NCBI GenBank assembly: GCA_009360345.1
Contig: SPDP01000008.1
Coordinates: forward strand, 51,593-115,592
Origin: Alcaligenaceae bacterium SAGV5
GTDB lineage: Bacteria; Pseudomonadota; Gammaproteobacteria; Burkholderiales; Burkholderiaceae_B
DNA length: 64,000 nucleotides
Reading direction: 5' to 3'
Made by a program: the position numbers and the translations under genes
Part shown: in pieces, positions 7,678-18,186 of the stretch
How positions within the stretch are numbered: the stretch's first letter is position 1
How the letters are laid out: each line of letters opens with the position of its first letter
Notes under the pieces: model-generated
What the model was told of the DNA's origin: nothing
The model's database searches: none
What the model saw: the letters and a program-made list of their open reading frames with translations, nothing else

Positions 7678-9744
7678 TCAAACCACCAGGCCGCTTACGC
7701 GCCGCACCCTACGCGCCACCGCTTCCTCGAACACGCCGGGCGCCGGCTCGATCAGCGTGAACCAGGTCTTGGCGCGCGTGATTCCCGTGTAGACCAATTC
7801 GCGCGTCAGGATGGGGCTGGGCCGATCGGGCAGCAACAAGGCAGTGTGGGCGAATTCGGATCCTTGCGACTTGTGCACCGTCATGGCGAACACGGTCTCG
7901 ACGGCGTTCAGGCGGCTGGGCAGCGCGAAACGGATCCCGGCCACGCCATCGCTGCGCGCGAAGGCAACCCGCAACGCCAGGCCGCCGTTTCCCTGCGGCA
8001 CCGCCAGCGCGATGCCGACGTCGCCGTTCATCAGTCCCAGGGCATAGTCGTTGCGGGTTACCAGCACGGGACGGCCCTCGTACCAGCCCTGCTCCTGTTC
8101 GATCAAGCCTCGTGCCAGCAATGCCCGGGCGACGCGGGCGTTCAACCCCTCGACGCCGTAGTCGCCCTTGCGCAAGGCGCACAGCAGTTGAAATTCGTCA
8201 AAGGCCGCAAGTACCGACTGGGCCCAGGCTCCCCAGGCCGGATCGTCGGCAGGCGTGCCGGCCGGCGGGCGCAGGTGGCGCATGATCTCCAGATAGCGTG
8301 CGTAGCCCCGCGGCCCTTCGCCATCCGCCGACGCATGTCCGTTCAGCAGCAGGCGGTCCAGTCTATCGCCCCCGGGAGCGAACACCTCGAAGACATCCGT
8401 CGCTTGCCGGGCGGCGGACTGTTCCAGCATGCGCCGCGCCTGGACGGCATCGCCGTCGTTGACCGCGCGGGCAAGCTGGCCGATGCCGCTGCCGGCCCCG
8501 AACCGCCGTGAATGGCGCAACATGACGGTCTGCTGGGCCATGGCATGGCGGATCGGATCGCCGGGTTGCAGGCCGGCCTCATCCAGGGATGCCCCGCCGA
8601 TGGCTTCCAGCCATTGCCGGGTCGCTTCCGCATAGTGGCCGGTTTCCGCGTCCTGGCACAGGTCGCCCAGCACGGCGCCGGCTTCGACGGACGCGAGTTG
8701 GTCCTTGTCTCCCAATAGCACCAGGCGCGCCTGGTCCGGCAGGGCATCGACCAGATTCGCCATCATTTCCACGTCGACCATCGACGCTTCGTCCACGACC
8801 AGCATGTCGATCGGCAGCGGGTTGCCCGCATGGTAGCGAAAATGCCGCGAGTCGGGCCGGCTGCCCAGCAGGCGGTGCAGCGTCGTCACGTCGGTGGGAA
8901 TGGCCGCCCGTATCGGGTCCGGTACCGGCAGCCGCCCCACCTGTTCGCCGATGGACGCCGAAAGGCGCGCGGCCGCCTTGCCGGTGGGCGCCGCAAGCAG
9001 GATGCGCAGCGGCCTGCCCTGCCCGGCCGCCGACCATTGCAGCAGGGCCAGCAAACGCACCACGGTCGTGGTCTTGCCCGTTCCCGGCCCCCCGGTGACG
9101 ATGCCGATGCTGCCGCGCGCGGCAATGGCGCAGGCGAGCTTTTGCCAGTCCGGCCTGTCGGCGGGCGGGCCGAACAGTTGCGTCAAGGCCTGGGCCAGGC
9201 CCGGCACCTCGAACGGCGGCTGCTGCAGGCGTCGCCGCAGCGCGGCGGCGATCCTCCGCTCGAAATCCCAGTAGCGCCGCAGATAGAGCCGTTGGCCATC
9301 CAGCACCAGGGGCGAGCCGCCGCGGGCCTCCCTCCCCTCCCCGATGACATCGACCAGCGGGCTGTCCGCCAACGCGTTTCGCCAGGCCGGCAGATCCAGG
9401 CCCCGCAGCACGTCGGACGGCAGGCGCATGGCCAGCGCCGACTCGCCTTCGGGTGGCAGCGACAGGGCCTCGTCGGGATTCTGCAGCGTCGATGCCAGGT
9501 CCAGGCAAACATGGCCGTGGCCCAGTTGATGGCTGGCCAGCGCGGCAGCCACCGCGACCTGCGGATCGGTTCCCGGCTCGCAGTCGTACAGGAATCGGGC
9601 GAACGCCCGGTCCAGGCGTCTCAGCCAGCCCCGCGCCACCCAGGCATCGAGTATCGACAGCAAGGCGGCGCAATCGCGCAAGTCCGGCGATGGCGGCATG
9701 GGCGCATCGAACGGCAATTCGTAGTTGGACGCGGTCGGGGTCAT
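7678..9744 (-). CDS. recD: RecBCD exodeoxyribonuclease V alpha subunit
   Basis: A 688-aa 5'-3' helicase of the RecBCD double-strand-break repair and DNA-degrading complex. Visible motifs: Walker A GGPGTGKTTT near residue 217, Walker B VVDEASMVD near residue 315, and the C-terminal superfamily-1 motifs MTVHKSQGSEF (near 620) and YTGITRAK. The start ATG (complement of 9742-9744) overlaps the recB stop as ATGA, so recC, recB and recD form one coupled operon. A longer open frame upstream is only the shadow of recB. The 3' end abuts the accessory region. Confidence 0.97.
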   Translation of the reverse strand: MTPTASNYELPFDAPMPPSPDLRDCAALLSILDAWVARGWLRRLDRAFARFLYDCEPGTDPQVAVAAALASHQLGHGHVCLDLASTLQNPDEALSLPPEGESALAMRLPSDVLRGLDLPAWRNALADSPLVDVIGEGREARGGSPLVLDGQRLYLRRYWDFERRIAAALRRRLQQPPFEVPGLAQALTQLFGPPADRPDWQKLACAIAARGSIGIVTGGPGTGKTTTVVRLLALLQWSAAGQGRPLRILLAAPTGKAAARLSASIGEQVGRLPVPDPIRAAIPTDVTTLHRLLGSRPDSRHFRYHAGNPLPIDMLVVDEASMVDVEMMANLVDALPDQARLVLLGDKDQLASVEAGAVLGDLCQDAETGHYAEATRQWLEAIGGASLDEAGLQPGDPIRHAMAQQTVMLRHSRRFGAGSGIGQLARAVNDGDAVQARRMLEQSAARQATDVFEVFAPGGDRLDRLLLNGHASADGEGPRGYARYLEIMRHLRPPAGTPADDPAWGAWAQSVLAAFDEFQLLCALRKGDYGVEGLNARVARALLARGLIEQEQGWYEGRPVLVTRNDYALGLMNGDVGIALAVPQGNGGLALRVAFARSDGVAGIRFALPSRLNAVETVFAMTVHKSQGSEFAHTALLLPDRPSPILTRELVYTGITRAKTWFTLIEPAPGVFEEAVARRVRRVSGLVV

Positions 9745-12700
9745 CGGCCGGCCTCCACGGACTGAGGCGCACCCGCGAACAGCCGGTCCAGCGCCTCGAT
9801 CAACTCGCGCGGCGGGCGGTCGAAGAACACGCCCTTGGTCGGCGCGCGCGATCCGCGCAGGAACAGATACACCGCGCCGCCAAGGTGTCGGTCGTAATCG
9901 TAGTCCGGCAACCGCACGCCAAGCTGGCGGTGGAGCGCAAGCAGGTACAAGACGTACTGCAGGTCGTAGCGCTTGGCCAGGATCTCGCCGCGCATGGCGT
10001 CGGCCGTATAGGCCGCGTCGGACATGCCCAGCCAGTTGGATTTGTAGTCGGCGACGTAATAGCGGCCCTCGTGCTCGAACACCAGATCCATGAAGCCCTT
10101 GAACATGCCGTTCAACAGAGCCGGCTCCAGCGCGGGGCGAGCCGCGTCGGCCAGCACATGGCGGCGCACCAGCGCGTCGATGTGGCGGACATCGGCGTGG
10201 CGGCTTTCGAACCAGAATTCCATTTCCACTTGATAGGAGGCAAGTCCGGCCAGCTTGAACATACCGCCGCGGGGACCGAGCGGAAGATCGTCGTTCAGCA
10301 GCGCCGACAGCCAGCGGGCCAGCGGTGTGATCCAGGCCTCCCATCCTCGCCGGTTGCAGCGGCGGGCCACCGCGTCGAGGATGCGCCGGTCATCGCCCGC
10401 GACATCGGCAAAGCCCTCTTCGCCCGCCCACTCGAACAGGCCATGCAGGAACGTGCCCGGCCCCGGGCCTCGGGGAAAACGGTGCATGCCCACGCCCGCG
10501 GACATCTGCGGCGCCTGCCCGCCATCGGCGTCGCCCACATCGTCGTCGAACAGTTTCTGGTCCTCCGGCGTTTCCGGGCTCAGGTCGCCATGGCGGCCCA
10601 GGGTTTCGGGATCATCGCCACCGGTTGCGTGGCCGGCAATGCGCAGCGCGCTGTATGACGCAATCCACCAGGGCTCGCCGGTCCGACGCGACGGTTCCCG
10701 GTAGTGCGGCCGTGCGATCGCCTGCCGGTCGGTTTCGAAGAACCGGTTCGCGGGCGCGGGCAACGGCGCCACGCGGACATGATCGACGTCGCCGAATCCG
10801 GCTTGCAGCAGTCCGGCAAGATCGCGCGACGCGGCAAGCTCCGCACCGCCGCCGAGCAGATACCCCAACGCGCTGCGGTGCCAACTCGACCCGCCGGAAC
10901 GGCCAGGCCGAAGATCCGCCATGCCCAGCCAGCAGGCATGGCGCGCGCGGGTCAATGCCACATAGAGCAGGCGCAGGTCTTCGGCCAGGCGCTCCTGGTC
11001 CGCCCTGGCTTCTTCGTCGGCATCGGGCGCGATGCTGACCACCAGCCTGCCCTGCTCGTCGTGATAGCGCAGCGGCGGCCGAGACTTGTCGGCGGGACGG
11101 AAGGAGCATGCGAAAGGCAGGAACACCAGCGGGTACTCCAGCCCCTTGGACTTGTGCACGGTCACGACCTTGACCAATTGCTCGTCGCTTTCCAGGCGCA
11201 GGACCTGGGCCTCGGCAATTTGTCCTTCCTGGTCCAGGTGGCCGGCCAGGTACCGGACCAGGGCCTGTTCTCCGTCCAGCTCGCCCGCCGCCTGCTGCAG
11301 GATTTCGGCCAGGTGCAGCAGATTGGTCAGCACACGCTCGCCGTCGGGCCGCCGCGCCAGCGCGCCGGGCAGCCCGAAGTCGTCCATCAGGCGCCGGAGC
11401 ATGGGCAATACGCCCTGGCCGCGCCAGCGGTCGCGATAGCCGCGAAACCGCAGCACCCATTCCTCCCAGACCCGCTCGTCTCGGTTGACCCGGTCCAGTT
11501 CGGCCAGCGGCAGCGCCAGCGTCGCGCTGGCCAGCGCCGCCCGCAGCTTGCGGTCGTCGTCGGGTTCCGCGCAGGCCTTGAGCCACCGCAGCACGTCCGC
11601 CGCTTCGGAGCCGGCGAAAACGGAATCCTTGTCCGACAGGTACACGCTGCGTATGCCACGCTGCGCCAAAGCTCCCCGGATGGCATTCGCTTCGCCCATG
11701 TCGCGCACCAGCACGGCGATGTCGGCTTGTCTCAGGCCCCGGATACGTCCGCCGCGCTCGAAGCCGGTACGGCCTTCCACGCCGTCTTCCAGCATGCGGA
11801 CGATCTGGCCGGCGCAACCGGCCGCCATCTCGGTGCGGTAGGTCCCGGACGCCATGGGCGCGTCCTGTTCGGCAAACCAGAACGTCAACGCCGCGGCGGG
11901 CTCGCCGGCGGCCATGAAGCGTTCGGCGCGGCCGTTCGCCCGCACCGGATGGAAAGGCAGCGGATCGTCGTTCCCGTGCCGGAACAGAAAAGCGCCACGC
12001 CCTTGCTCGCGCCGTTCGGCCGACATGAACAGCCGGTTGACGGCATCGACCATGTCGCGGCTCGAGCGGTAGTTCGTGCCGAGCGTGTAGTGACGGCCTT
12101 CGGTGGCGCGCCGTGCCCGCAGATAGGTGTAGATGTCCGCGCCGCGGAAGGCGTAGATGGCCTGCTTGGGATCGCCGATCATCAGCAACGCGCAATCGTC
12201 GCGGCTGTCCGCGATCTGGTAGATCCGGTCGAAGATCCGGTACTGGACGGTGTCGGTATCCTGGAATTCGTCGATGAGAGCGACGGGGAATTGCGTCCGT
12301 ATGACCTGGGCCAGCCGTGGGCCGTTGTCGCCGTGCAAAGCCGCGTCCAGGTTGTCCAGCATGTCGTCGAAGCCCATTTCCGCGCGCCGGCGCTTCTCGG
12401 CATCGAAGCGCGCGCGCACCCATGCCGCCGCATGGGCCAGCATCGCCGCGTCCGCCGAAGGCAGTGCATCGAGCTGCTGTTTCAGATCGATCATCGCATG
12501 TAGCGCAGGATGATCGATGACGTGGCCAGGGTGGCATACCTCGGCCATATAGGCGGGTGTCAGGCGCTCGAAGCCTTTCTCCAGGTCCGGGTTTTCCAGC
12601 CCGGGATCGCCGGCCCAGGCCAGCAGCTTGTCGAACCAGGGGTTGTACCAGCGCGGCTGGAATTTCCTGGCGTTGACCCGCTTGCCGGCGCAGGCCTCAT

Positions 12701-13460
12701 CGCACAATTGCCGCAGTTCGGGCACCCAGGCGGGCCATGGCGCCTTCAGCATGGCCAGCCGGGCCTGCCTGTCGCTCAGTGCCGCATCCAGCAGCTCGTG
12801 CAAAGAGCGCTGGCCCGAGGCGGGGGCCGCGTGGGGCAACAGGCCCGCCAGCCTGCGGCGCAGCCCTTCGGGGGTACCCCAGTGCGCCTGCACCCACTCC
12901 AGCGCCGCGCCGTCCAGGCAATAGCACTGCTGGCGCCAATAGTCCCGCACGACCTCCGCCAGCAATCCGGTATGGTCGGTTTCGAGCGTCTGGGTGAACA
13001 GGCTGCCGCTGTCGAAAGCGTGTTCGCGCAGCATGCGCTGGCACCATCCGTGAATGGTCGACACCGCCGCTTCGTCCATCCATTGGGCGGCGATATCGAG
13101 CTTGCCCGCGCACTCCGCCCATCGATCCGGGCCATAGTCCTCGCGCAACGCGGCCACAAGCTCGTCGGGCGCCTCGATTTCGTCGCGGAAGTAGCGGGCT
13201 GCCATGGCAAGGCGATGGCGGATGCGGTCGCGCAACTCCTGCGTGGCGGCATCGGTGAAGGTCACCACCAGGATTTCCGGCGGCAACAGTTCGCGGCCGA
13301 AACCGGCCTCGCCGCCGCCGTGGCCCAACACCAGGCGCACGAACAGCGCCGAGATGGTGAAGGTCTTGCCCGTGCCGGCGCTGGCCTCGATGAGCCGGCT
13401 GCCCCGCAGCGGCAGCGACAAGGCCAGGTCTTGGCCCGGATCGAAAGCCTGGATGGTCAT
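9741..13460 (-). CDS. recB: RecBCD exodeoxyribonuclease V beta subunit
   Basis: A 1239-aa UvrD-type 3'-5' helicase/nuclease. The N-terminus carries Walker A (EASAGTGKTFTISALF, about residues 24-39), the middle carries ALIDEFQDTD (Walker B region) and VVTVHKSKGLEYPLVFLP, and the C-terminal nuclease domain has the catalytic YYVADYKSNW near residue 1137 followed by the conserved QYVLYLLAL helix. All parts of the family are present and the length is normal. The start (complement of 13458-13460) overlaps the recC stop as ATGA. Confidence 0.97.
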   Translation of the reverse strand: MTIQAFDPGQDLALSLPLRGSRLIEASAGTGKTFTISALFVRLVLGHGGGEAGFGRELLPPEILVVTFTDAATQELRDRIRHRLAMAARYFRDEIEAPDELVAALREDYGPDRWAECAGKLDIAAQWMDEAAVSTIHGWCQRMLREHAFDSGSLFTQTLETDHTGLLAEVVRDYWRQQCYCLDGAALEWVQAHWGTPEGLRRRLAGLLPHAAPASGQRSLHELLDAALSDRQARLAMLKAPWPAWVPELRQLCDEACAGKRVNARKFQPRWYNPWFDKLLAWAGDPGLENPDLEKGFERLTPAYMAEVCHPGHVIDHPALHAMIDLKQQLDALPSADAAMLAHAAAWVRARFDAEKRRRAEMGFDDMLDNLDAALHGDNGPRLAQVIRTQFPVALIDEFQDTDTVQYRIFDRIYQIADSRDDCALLMIGDPKQAIYAFRGADIYTYLRARRATEGRHYTLGTNYRSSRDMVDAVNRLFMSAERREQGRGAFLFRHGNDDPLPFHPVRANGRAERFMAAGEPAAALTFWFAEQDAPMASGTYRTEMAAGCAGQIVRMLEDGVEGRTGFERGGRIRGLRQADIAVLVRDMGEANAIRGALAQRGIRSVYLSDKDSVFAGSEAADVLRWLKACAEPDDDRKLRAALASATLALPLAELDRVNRDERVWEEWVLRFRGYRDRWRGQGVLPMLRRLMDDFGLPGALARRPDGERVLTNLLHLAEILQQAAGELDGEQALVRYLAGHLDQEGQIAEAQVLRLESDEQLVKVVTVHKSKGLEYPLVFLPFACSFRPADKSRPPLRYHDEQGRLVVSIAPDADEEARADQERLAEDLRLLYVALTRARHACWLGMADLRPGRSGGSSWHRSALGYLLGGGAELAASRDLAGLLQAGFGDVDHVRVAPLPAPANRFFETDRQAIARPHYREPSRRTGEPWWIASYSALRIAGHATGGDDPETLGRHGDLSPETPEDQKLFDDDVGDADGGQAPQMSAGVGMHRFPRGPGPGTFLHGLFEWAGEEGFADVAGDDRRILDAVARRCNRRGWEAWITPLARWLSALLNDDLPLGPRGGMFKLAGLASYQVEMEFWFESRHADVRHIDALVRRHVLADAARPALEPALLNGMFKGFMDLVFEHEGRYYVADYKSNWLGMSDAAYTADAMRGEILAKRYDLQYVLYLLALHRQLGVRLPDYDYDRHLGGAVYLFLRGSRAPTKGVFFDRPPRELIEALDRLFAGAPQSVEAGR

Positions 13461-16400
13461 CGCTCCTTCCCCCCGGAGCCGGAAGACTCGCCTCGCACCG
13501 CCTCGAAAAGTGGTTGGTAGAGCGTCGCGGCCCAGGCCGCGAAGGCGCCATCGGACCACAACGCCTCGAAATCCGGATACTGGCGGGCCAGGTAGGGACT
13601 CTGTCCCGCTTCCCCCGCGGTATTGAAGTTGTCTTCGTAGACTTTGCGCGCCTGGGCGCGGGCCGCCTCTTCGTCGGGCAGTGCCGACAGCCAGGCGAAC
13701 GCCGTGCGCACGGCTACCGGCGGCGGTGTCTGCATGCCGGCGGTCCAGGCCTCGAGCAATTCGCCCAGCCAGCGCCGTGCCGGCTCGGCCGCCAACGGCG
13801 GCAAGGTCACGTCGCCATCCGCGGCGACCAGTGCCGTGCGCAGCCGCAGGCCCATGGCATTGCCGGCCAGGTGGACGACCCAGGGCCGGACCAGCCTGTG
13901 CCACTTCAGGTTCTTGTCCCGGGCCTTCAGTTCGTTGGGGAGGACCTCCATCAGCAGGTGTCCGCCACTGTCGTCGACACGCAAGCCGCTCAGCCAGCCT
14001 TCCAGCCGCAGTCCCGCATGCGTGACATCCACGGCCACCGACGTCCCGATCTCGCGGGGCCAGGCCGCCAGCCATGCCCGGCGGCGGCTCAGCAGTTCCG
14101 GCAAGGGCGAGAGCAGCGCCGCCAGGCTATGCTCGCCAAAACCGGCCAATGGCAGCCGGCCGCTGCGGACCAGGACCTGGGCCGCGTCGTGGAGCCGGGC
14201 CCGGGCCTGGTCTTCATCCGGAGCGTCCAGCGCGGCCTGCAACAACTGTTCGCTCAACTGGTAGTGTCCCAGCCCGTCCAGCGCGAACGGCTCCTCGTCT
14301 TCGGCGGCAAGGGCGGCGTCGTCGAAATGCACCTTCAGGCGCTGATTGAAAAACGCCTTGAGCGGATCGCGGACGAAGCCCTGCAGCACCGACAGGTCCA
14401 GCGCCGACACCGGAGGAACGGGAGCAGGCAATGCGGCCGGCGCCGCATCCGTGTCGCCGCGGGGGCGCTCGTACATGGCGGCCCATTCCCGGGCGTAGCT
14501 GAAATACGCATCGTCCTCGTCCAGGAAATAGCGCGCGCTGAATGGCTGCAATGGATGGACGGTGGTCAATGCTTCGACCGGGGACTGTCCGTCGTCCTCG
14601 CCGTCGAGCGTCCATCCGGCCGAAATGTGATCCAGCAACTGCCCCACCAGCACCGATGGCGGCCGTTCACTGTTGTCGCGCACGCTGCGTCCCACCCAAC
14701 TGACGTACAAGTGTTCCCGGGCCGACAGCAGGGCTTCCAGCAGCAGGTAGCGGTCGTCCTCGCGCCTCGAGCGGTCGCCGGGGCGGTAGTCGCCGCTCAT
14801 CAGGTCAAAGTCCAGCGGCGCCTGGGAGCGCGGGTAGTCGCCGTCGTTCATGCCCAGCAGGCAGACCATCTTGAACGGTATGGCGCGCATGGGCATGAGC
14901 GTGCAGAAATTCACCGACCCCGCCAGAAAGCGCTGGTTCAGGCGGCCCCTGTCGAGATCGGCCAGCCACGCTTCCCGCACCACGACGAGGGGAAGCGCCT
15001 CTTCCAGCGCCACGCTCTCGCAGGTGTCCAGCCAGTTGTCCAGCAACTGCGACAGGCCGGCCAGCGCCGCCTCTTCCCGCTCCGAGGCCGGATCGAAGAA
15101 GGCCTCCAGCAGCCGGCGCAGGCGCTCCCCCCATGCCAGAGGCGTGGCGGGGGCCGCCAGTTCGCCCCGGAACCGATCCAGGGCATCGACCAGAGCATCC
15201 AATGATCCCACCAGGGCGGCATCGAGCCCCCCGATTTCGTCATAGGGCTCGATGTCCCCATAGGGGCCGCCGCTGCCGGCGGCGTAGCCCAGGAGCATGC
15301 GCCGCAGCCCGAAGCGCCACGTGTTCTGTTCCATGCCCGCGGGCAGGCCCAGGCTGGCACGCTGGCCGGCATCCAGCCCCCAGCGCACGCCGGCTCCCTC
15401 GATCCATCGATGCAACTGGGGCAGTTCGCCCTCGCGGATGCCGAAGCGCTTGCGCACCCCGGGAACGTCCAGCAGGTCCAGGATATCGCTGACGGCGAAG
15501 CGGCTGTCGGGCAGGCGCAGCAAGTGCTCGACGGCGATCAGGAGGGGCTCCCGGCCCCGCTGTCCCTGATCGGCCAGCGTGAAGGGGATGTAGCGGGTAT
15601 CGCCCGGGTCCACCAGCCCGAATACCGCCCGCACGTGGGGAGCATAGGCATCGATGTCCGGCACCATGACGATCACGTCGCGGGGACGCAATTGCGGATC
15701 GGCGCCAAAACGCGCCAGCAACTGGTCGTGCAGGATCTCCACCTCGCGCTGCGGACTGTGGGCGATGTGGAAACGCACCGATTCGTCCTCCCGCGGATCG
15801 ATCGGCGGCCATTGCTCGCGGGTCTCGGCCAGCGATCGCAGGTTCAGGATGTCGTCCTGGATCTGCGCCAACAGGTGGTCGGCGGGGGCGTCGTGGAAAA
15901 GATCGATACGGCGGTCGCTGACCGACGCGAAATGCTCCTGGTAGCGTTCGGGCACGTCGTAGGTGTCGAGCAGGTGGATGTAGTCGCGCCCCTGCTTGCC
16001 CCAGGCCGCCAGCAGCGGGTTGCCGAAGTTGTGCAGCGCTTCCGCATCCAGCCTGGCCGGCATGCCGGGCCTGCGCTGCTGCCTCCGGTACTGGTGGCGC
16101 AGCAGGTCCTGGTCGGCCACGATGTCGGCCCAATGGTGCTGACAGGGGTTATGGACGCACAACAGCACTTGCGAGAACTTCGCCAGCGCGGCAAGGGCTT
16201 CCAGGGCCTGCGCCGGCATGGAAGAGATGCCGAACACGATCACGCGTCGCGGCAGCCCTGGCGGCGGCGCATCGAGCTGCGCCATGCGGGCGACGAAGCG
16301 GCGATGTACCCCGGCCCGGCTCTGGATCATGCCATCGTCGCCCACGTCGGCCAGCAACGCCCGCCACAGCGCCGGCTGCCAGCGATCCTCCGCCGCCAGC

Positions 16401-16945
16401 GGGACCGTGCCACGGCGCGAGGTGCGGAGCACGTCGCGCCCGTGTTCCCAATCGTCCAGCCAGTCGGCGCGATAGACCTGGTATTGGTCGTACAGATCGG
16501 CGAGCCGTTCGGCAAGCTGATGGCGCTTGCGCATGCCGGCGTCGTCGGCCAGGAAGCGGCGCAGTGGCAGGAAGGACTCGTGGTCCAGTTGCGTCGGCAG
16601 CAGGCGCAACAGCCGCCAGGTCAGCCCGTTGCGATCGAGCGACGAAGTCTCCGGCAGCTTGTCGCGCCCCAGCACCAACCGATAGGCCCGCCAAAGAAAG
16701 CGCGCGGGAAGCTGGACGTCGATGGCGGCGGCAATGCCGCAGCCCTGCCCTTGTCCGCGCGGGTCTTCCGCCAGCGCGAGTTTGAGCCACTGGGCAATGC
16801 CATTGCTTTGCACCAGGATGGTTTCATTTTCCAGTGGCGCAAGCGGCGCCCGCTGCATCCACGACACCGCCAGTCCGCGCAGGTCTTCCAGGCGATTGCC
16901 GTGGACGACCATGAAACCGGGAGCAAGTGGCGAAGAAGCGGGCAT
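13457..16945 (-). CDS. recC: RecBCD exodeoxyribonuclease V gamma subunit
   Basis: An 1162-aa RecC, the subunit that splits the strands and recognises Chi. Typical segments include MVVHGNRLEDLRGLAVSW at the N-terminus, QSNGIAQWLKLAL, PFTLADQG and PMRAIPFKMVCLLGMNDGDY (a degenerate helicase motif) in the second half. I chose the ATG at 16945 (MPASSPLAP). An alternative ATG at 16978 (MKDLRSLSF) has a GGGGAG about 12 nt upstream and would add 11 residues; neither ribosome site is decisive. First gene of recCBD. Confidence 0.95.
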   Translation of the reverse strand: MPASSPLAPGFMVVHGNRLEDLRGLAVSWMQRAPLAPLENETILVQSNGIAQWLKLALAEDPRGQGQGCGIAAAIDVQLPARFLWRAYRLVLGRDKLPETSSLDRNGLTWRLLRLLPTQLDHESFLPLRRFLADDAGMRKRHQLAERLADLYDQYQVYRADWLDDWEHGRDVLRTSRRGTVPLAAEDRWQPALWRALLADVGDDGMIQSRAGVHRRFVARMAQLDAPPPGLPRRVIVFGISSMPAQALEALAALAKFSQVLLCVHNPCQHHWADIVADQDLLRHQYRRQQRRPGMPARLDAEALHNFGNPLLAAWGKQGRDYIHLLDTYDVPERYQEHFASVSDRRIDLFHDAPADHLLAQIQDDILNLRSLAETREQWPPIDPREDESVRFHIAHSPQREVEILHDQLLARFGADPQLRPRDVIVMVPDIDAYAPHVRAVFGLVDPGDTRYIPFTLADQGQRGREPLLIAVEHLLRLPDSRFAVSDILDLLDVPGVRKRFGIREGELPQLHRWIEGAGVRWGLDAGQRASLGLPAGMEQNTWRFGLRRMLLGYAAGSGGPYGDIEPYDEIGGLDAALVGSLDALVDALDRFRGELAAPATPLAWGERLRRLLEAFFDPASEREEAALAGLSQLLDNWLDTCESVALEEALPLVVVREAWLADLDRGRLNQRFLAGSVNFCTLMPMRAIPFKMVCLLGMNDGDYPRSQAPLDFDLMSGDYRPGDRSRREDDRYLLLEALLSAREHLYVSWVGRSVRDNSERPPSVLVGQLLDHISAGWTLDGEDDGQSPVEALTTVHPLQPFSARYFLDEDDAYFSYAREWAAMYERPRGDTDAAPAALPAPVPPVSALDLSVLQGFVRDPLKAFFNQRLKVHFDDAALAAEDEEPFALDGLGHYQLSEQLLQAALDAPDEDQARARLHDAAQVLVRSGRLPLAGFGEHSLAALLSPLPELLSRRRAWLAAWPREIGTSVAVDVTHAGLRLEGWLSGLRVDDSGGHLLMEVLPNELKARDKNLKWHRLVRPWVVHLAGNAMGLRLRTALVAADGDVTLPPLAAEPARRWLGELLEAWTAGMQTPPPVAVRTAFAWLSALPDEEAARAQARKVYEDNFNTAGEAGQSPYLARQYPDFEALWSDGAFAAWAATLYQPLFEAVRGESSGSGGKER

Positions 16946-17052
16946 GCGTGAGAACGATAGGGATCGAAGATCCTTCATTCTACAGAGCGCTCCCCAGGAT
17001 AAGCGAACCCGGCCCGGGGCACCGCGGATCCGGTTTCGCCGGTCCGCAGGTA

Positions 17053-17096
17053 AAGCCCCCACGAGGGGAGCGGCCAAAGGCGGCCCGGCGGGGCTT
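17053..17096. terminator. palindromic element between fbpA and recC
   Basis: Outer arms AAGCCCC (17053-17059) and GGGGCTT (17090-17096) enclose a GC-rich inner part that folds on itself (GCC-AAA-GGC). On the minus strand the outer stem is followed by TACC rather than a T-run, just downstream of the fbpA stop (17125), so it plausibly ends fbpA transcription; it lies about 110 nt upstream of the recC start. Confidence 0.45.
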
Positions 17097-17124
17097 CCCT
17101 CCCGCGGGCCGGCCCCTGGCGGAG

Positions 17125-18150
17125 TTACTTGTATCCGGTACGGTCCAGGATTTTCTGGGCGGCGACCTGGTTGCGGCCGATCGCGCCGATCGACACGGTT
17201 TCGGCCTTGAACGACCCCAGCGCTTCCAGCGCGGCGTTATCGGTCTTCACCGAGCGTACGGCCGGCCATTCGTTATTGCCCGCCGCGAAGTAGTTCTGTG
17301 CCTTGTCGCTGGCAAGGTATTCCAGGAACTTGACCGCGGCTTCCTTGTGCGGCGCATGGCGGGCCACCGCGCCGCCGGCCACGTTCATGTGCACGCCCTG
17401 TCCCGCCTGATCGGGCCACAGGAAACCGATCTTGGCGATCGCGGCCTTGTCCTCGGGCTTGTCCGAGCGGGCCATGCGCACGTAGTAGTAATTGTTCGTC
17501 AGCGCGACGCCGCACTCGCCCGAGGCCACGCCCTTGATCTGGTCGGTGTCGCCGCCCTGCGGATTGCGCGCCATATTGGCCACCATGCCCTGCGCCCACT
17601 TCTCGGCGGCGGCTTCGCCGTTGCGCTCGATCAGCGAACCCAGCAGGGACAACATGTAGGGATGCGAGCCGGACCGCGTGCAGACCTTGCCCTTGTTCTT
17701 CGGGTCGGCCAGCTTCTCGTAGGTATCCACGTCGGCCGGGTTGACGGTCGCCTTGTTGTAGACGATGACGCGGGCACGCGTGGAGAAACCGAACCACTGC
17801 GGGTCCTGCCCTGGCTCGCCGCCTTGCAGGTTGGCCGGGATCCGCGCCGCCAGCACCGGCGACTTGACCGGCTGGAACAGGCCGTCGGCTTCCGCTCGCC
17901 ACAACCGCGCGGCATCGACCATCAGGATCACGTCGGCCGGACTCTTGGCACCTTCGCTTTTCAGGCGCTCGACCAACGCCGCATCGCCGGCTTCGATGCG
18001 ATTGATCTTGATGCCGGTCTGGTCGGTGAACCCTTTGTAGAGCAGCTCGTCCGTCTGATAGTGGCGGGCGGAATAGACATTCAGTTCCTGCGCGTGGGCG
18101 CCGGCGGAGACGGCCAGCACGGCGGCGGTCAGCAGGGAAAGCTTGAGCAT
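17125..18150 (-). CDS. fbpA: iron(III) ABC transporter, periplasmic binding protein
   Basis: A 341-aa ferric-ion binding protein of the FbpA/SfuA/IdiA group. It has a clean Sec signal (MLKLSLLTAAVLAVSAGAHA) and then the family N-terminus LNVYSARHYQTDELLYKGF. Further typical parts are GDAALVERLKSEG, RVIVYNKATV and the Tyr-rich TNNYYYVRMA, whose adjacent tyrosines usually coordinate iron. The start at 18150 has GAGG 8 nt upstream; a longer open frame would bury the signal peptide. It lies 77 nt downstream of fbpB on the same strand; the ATPase gene is 6.4 kb away on the other strand. Confidence 0.93.
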   Translation of the reverse strand: MLKLSLLTAAVLAVSAGAHAQELNVYSARHYQTDELLYKGFTDQTGIKINRIEAGDAALVERLKSEGAKSPADVILMVDAARLWRAEADGLFQPVKSPVLAARIPANLQGGEPGQDPQWFGFSTRARVIVYNKATVNPADVDTYEKLADPKNKGKVCTRSGSHPYMLSLLGSLIERNGEAAAEKWAQGMVANMARNPQGGDTDQIKGVASGECGVALTNNYYYVRMARSDKPEDKAAIAKIGFLWPDQAGQGVHMNVAGGAVARHAPHKEAAVKFLEYLASDKAQNYFAAGNNEWPAVRSVKTDNAALEALGSFKAETVSIGAIGRNQVAAQKILDRTGYK

Positions 18151-18186
18151 GGGCGAGGCCTCGGGATAAGGACGAGTTGGTATAAA

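Noticed and set aside
7568..7792. 75-codon frame after the small acidic gene, beginning MTDRISSSG
   Set aside because: No ribosome site, and over half of it overlaps the 3' end of recD on the other strand. At most a truncated remnant of an accessory gene.
10704..12503. 599-codon plus-strand frame inside recB
   Set aside because: Antisense shadow of a well-supported helicase gene; no motifs of its own.
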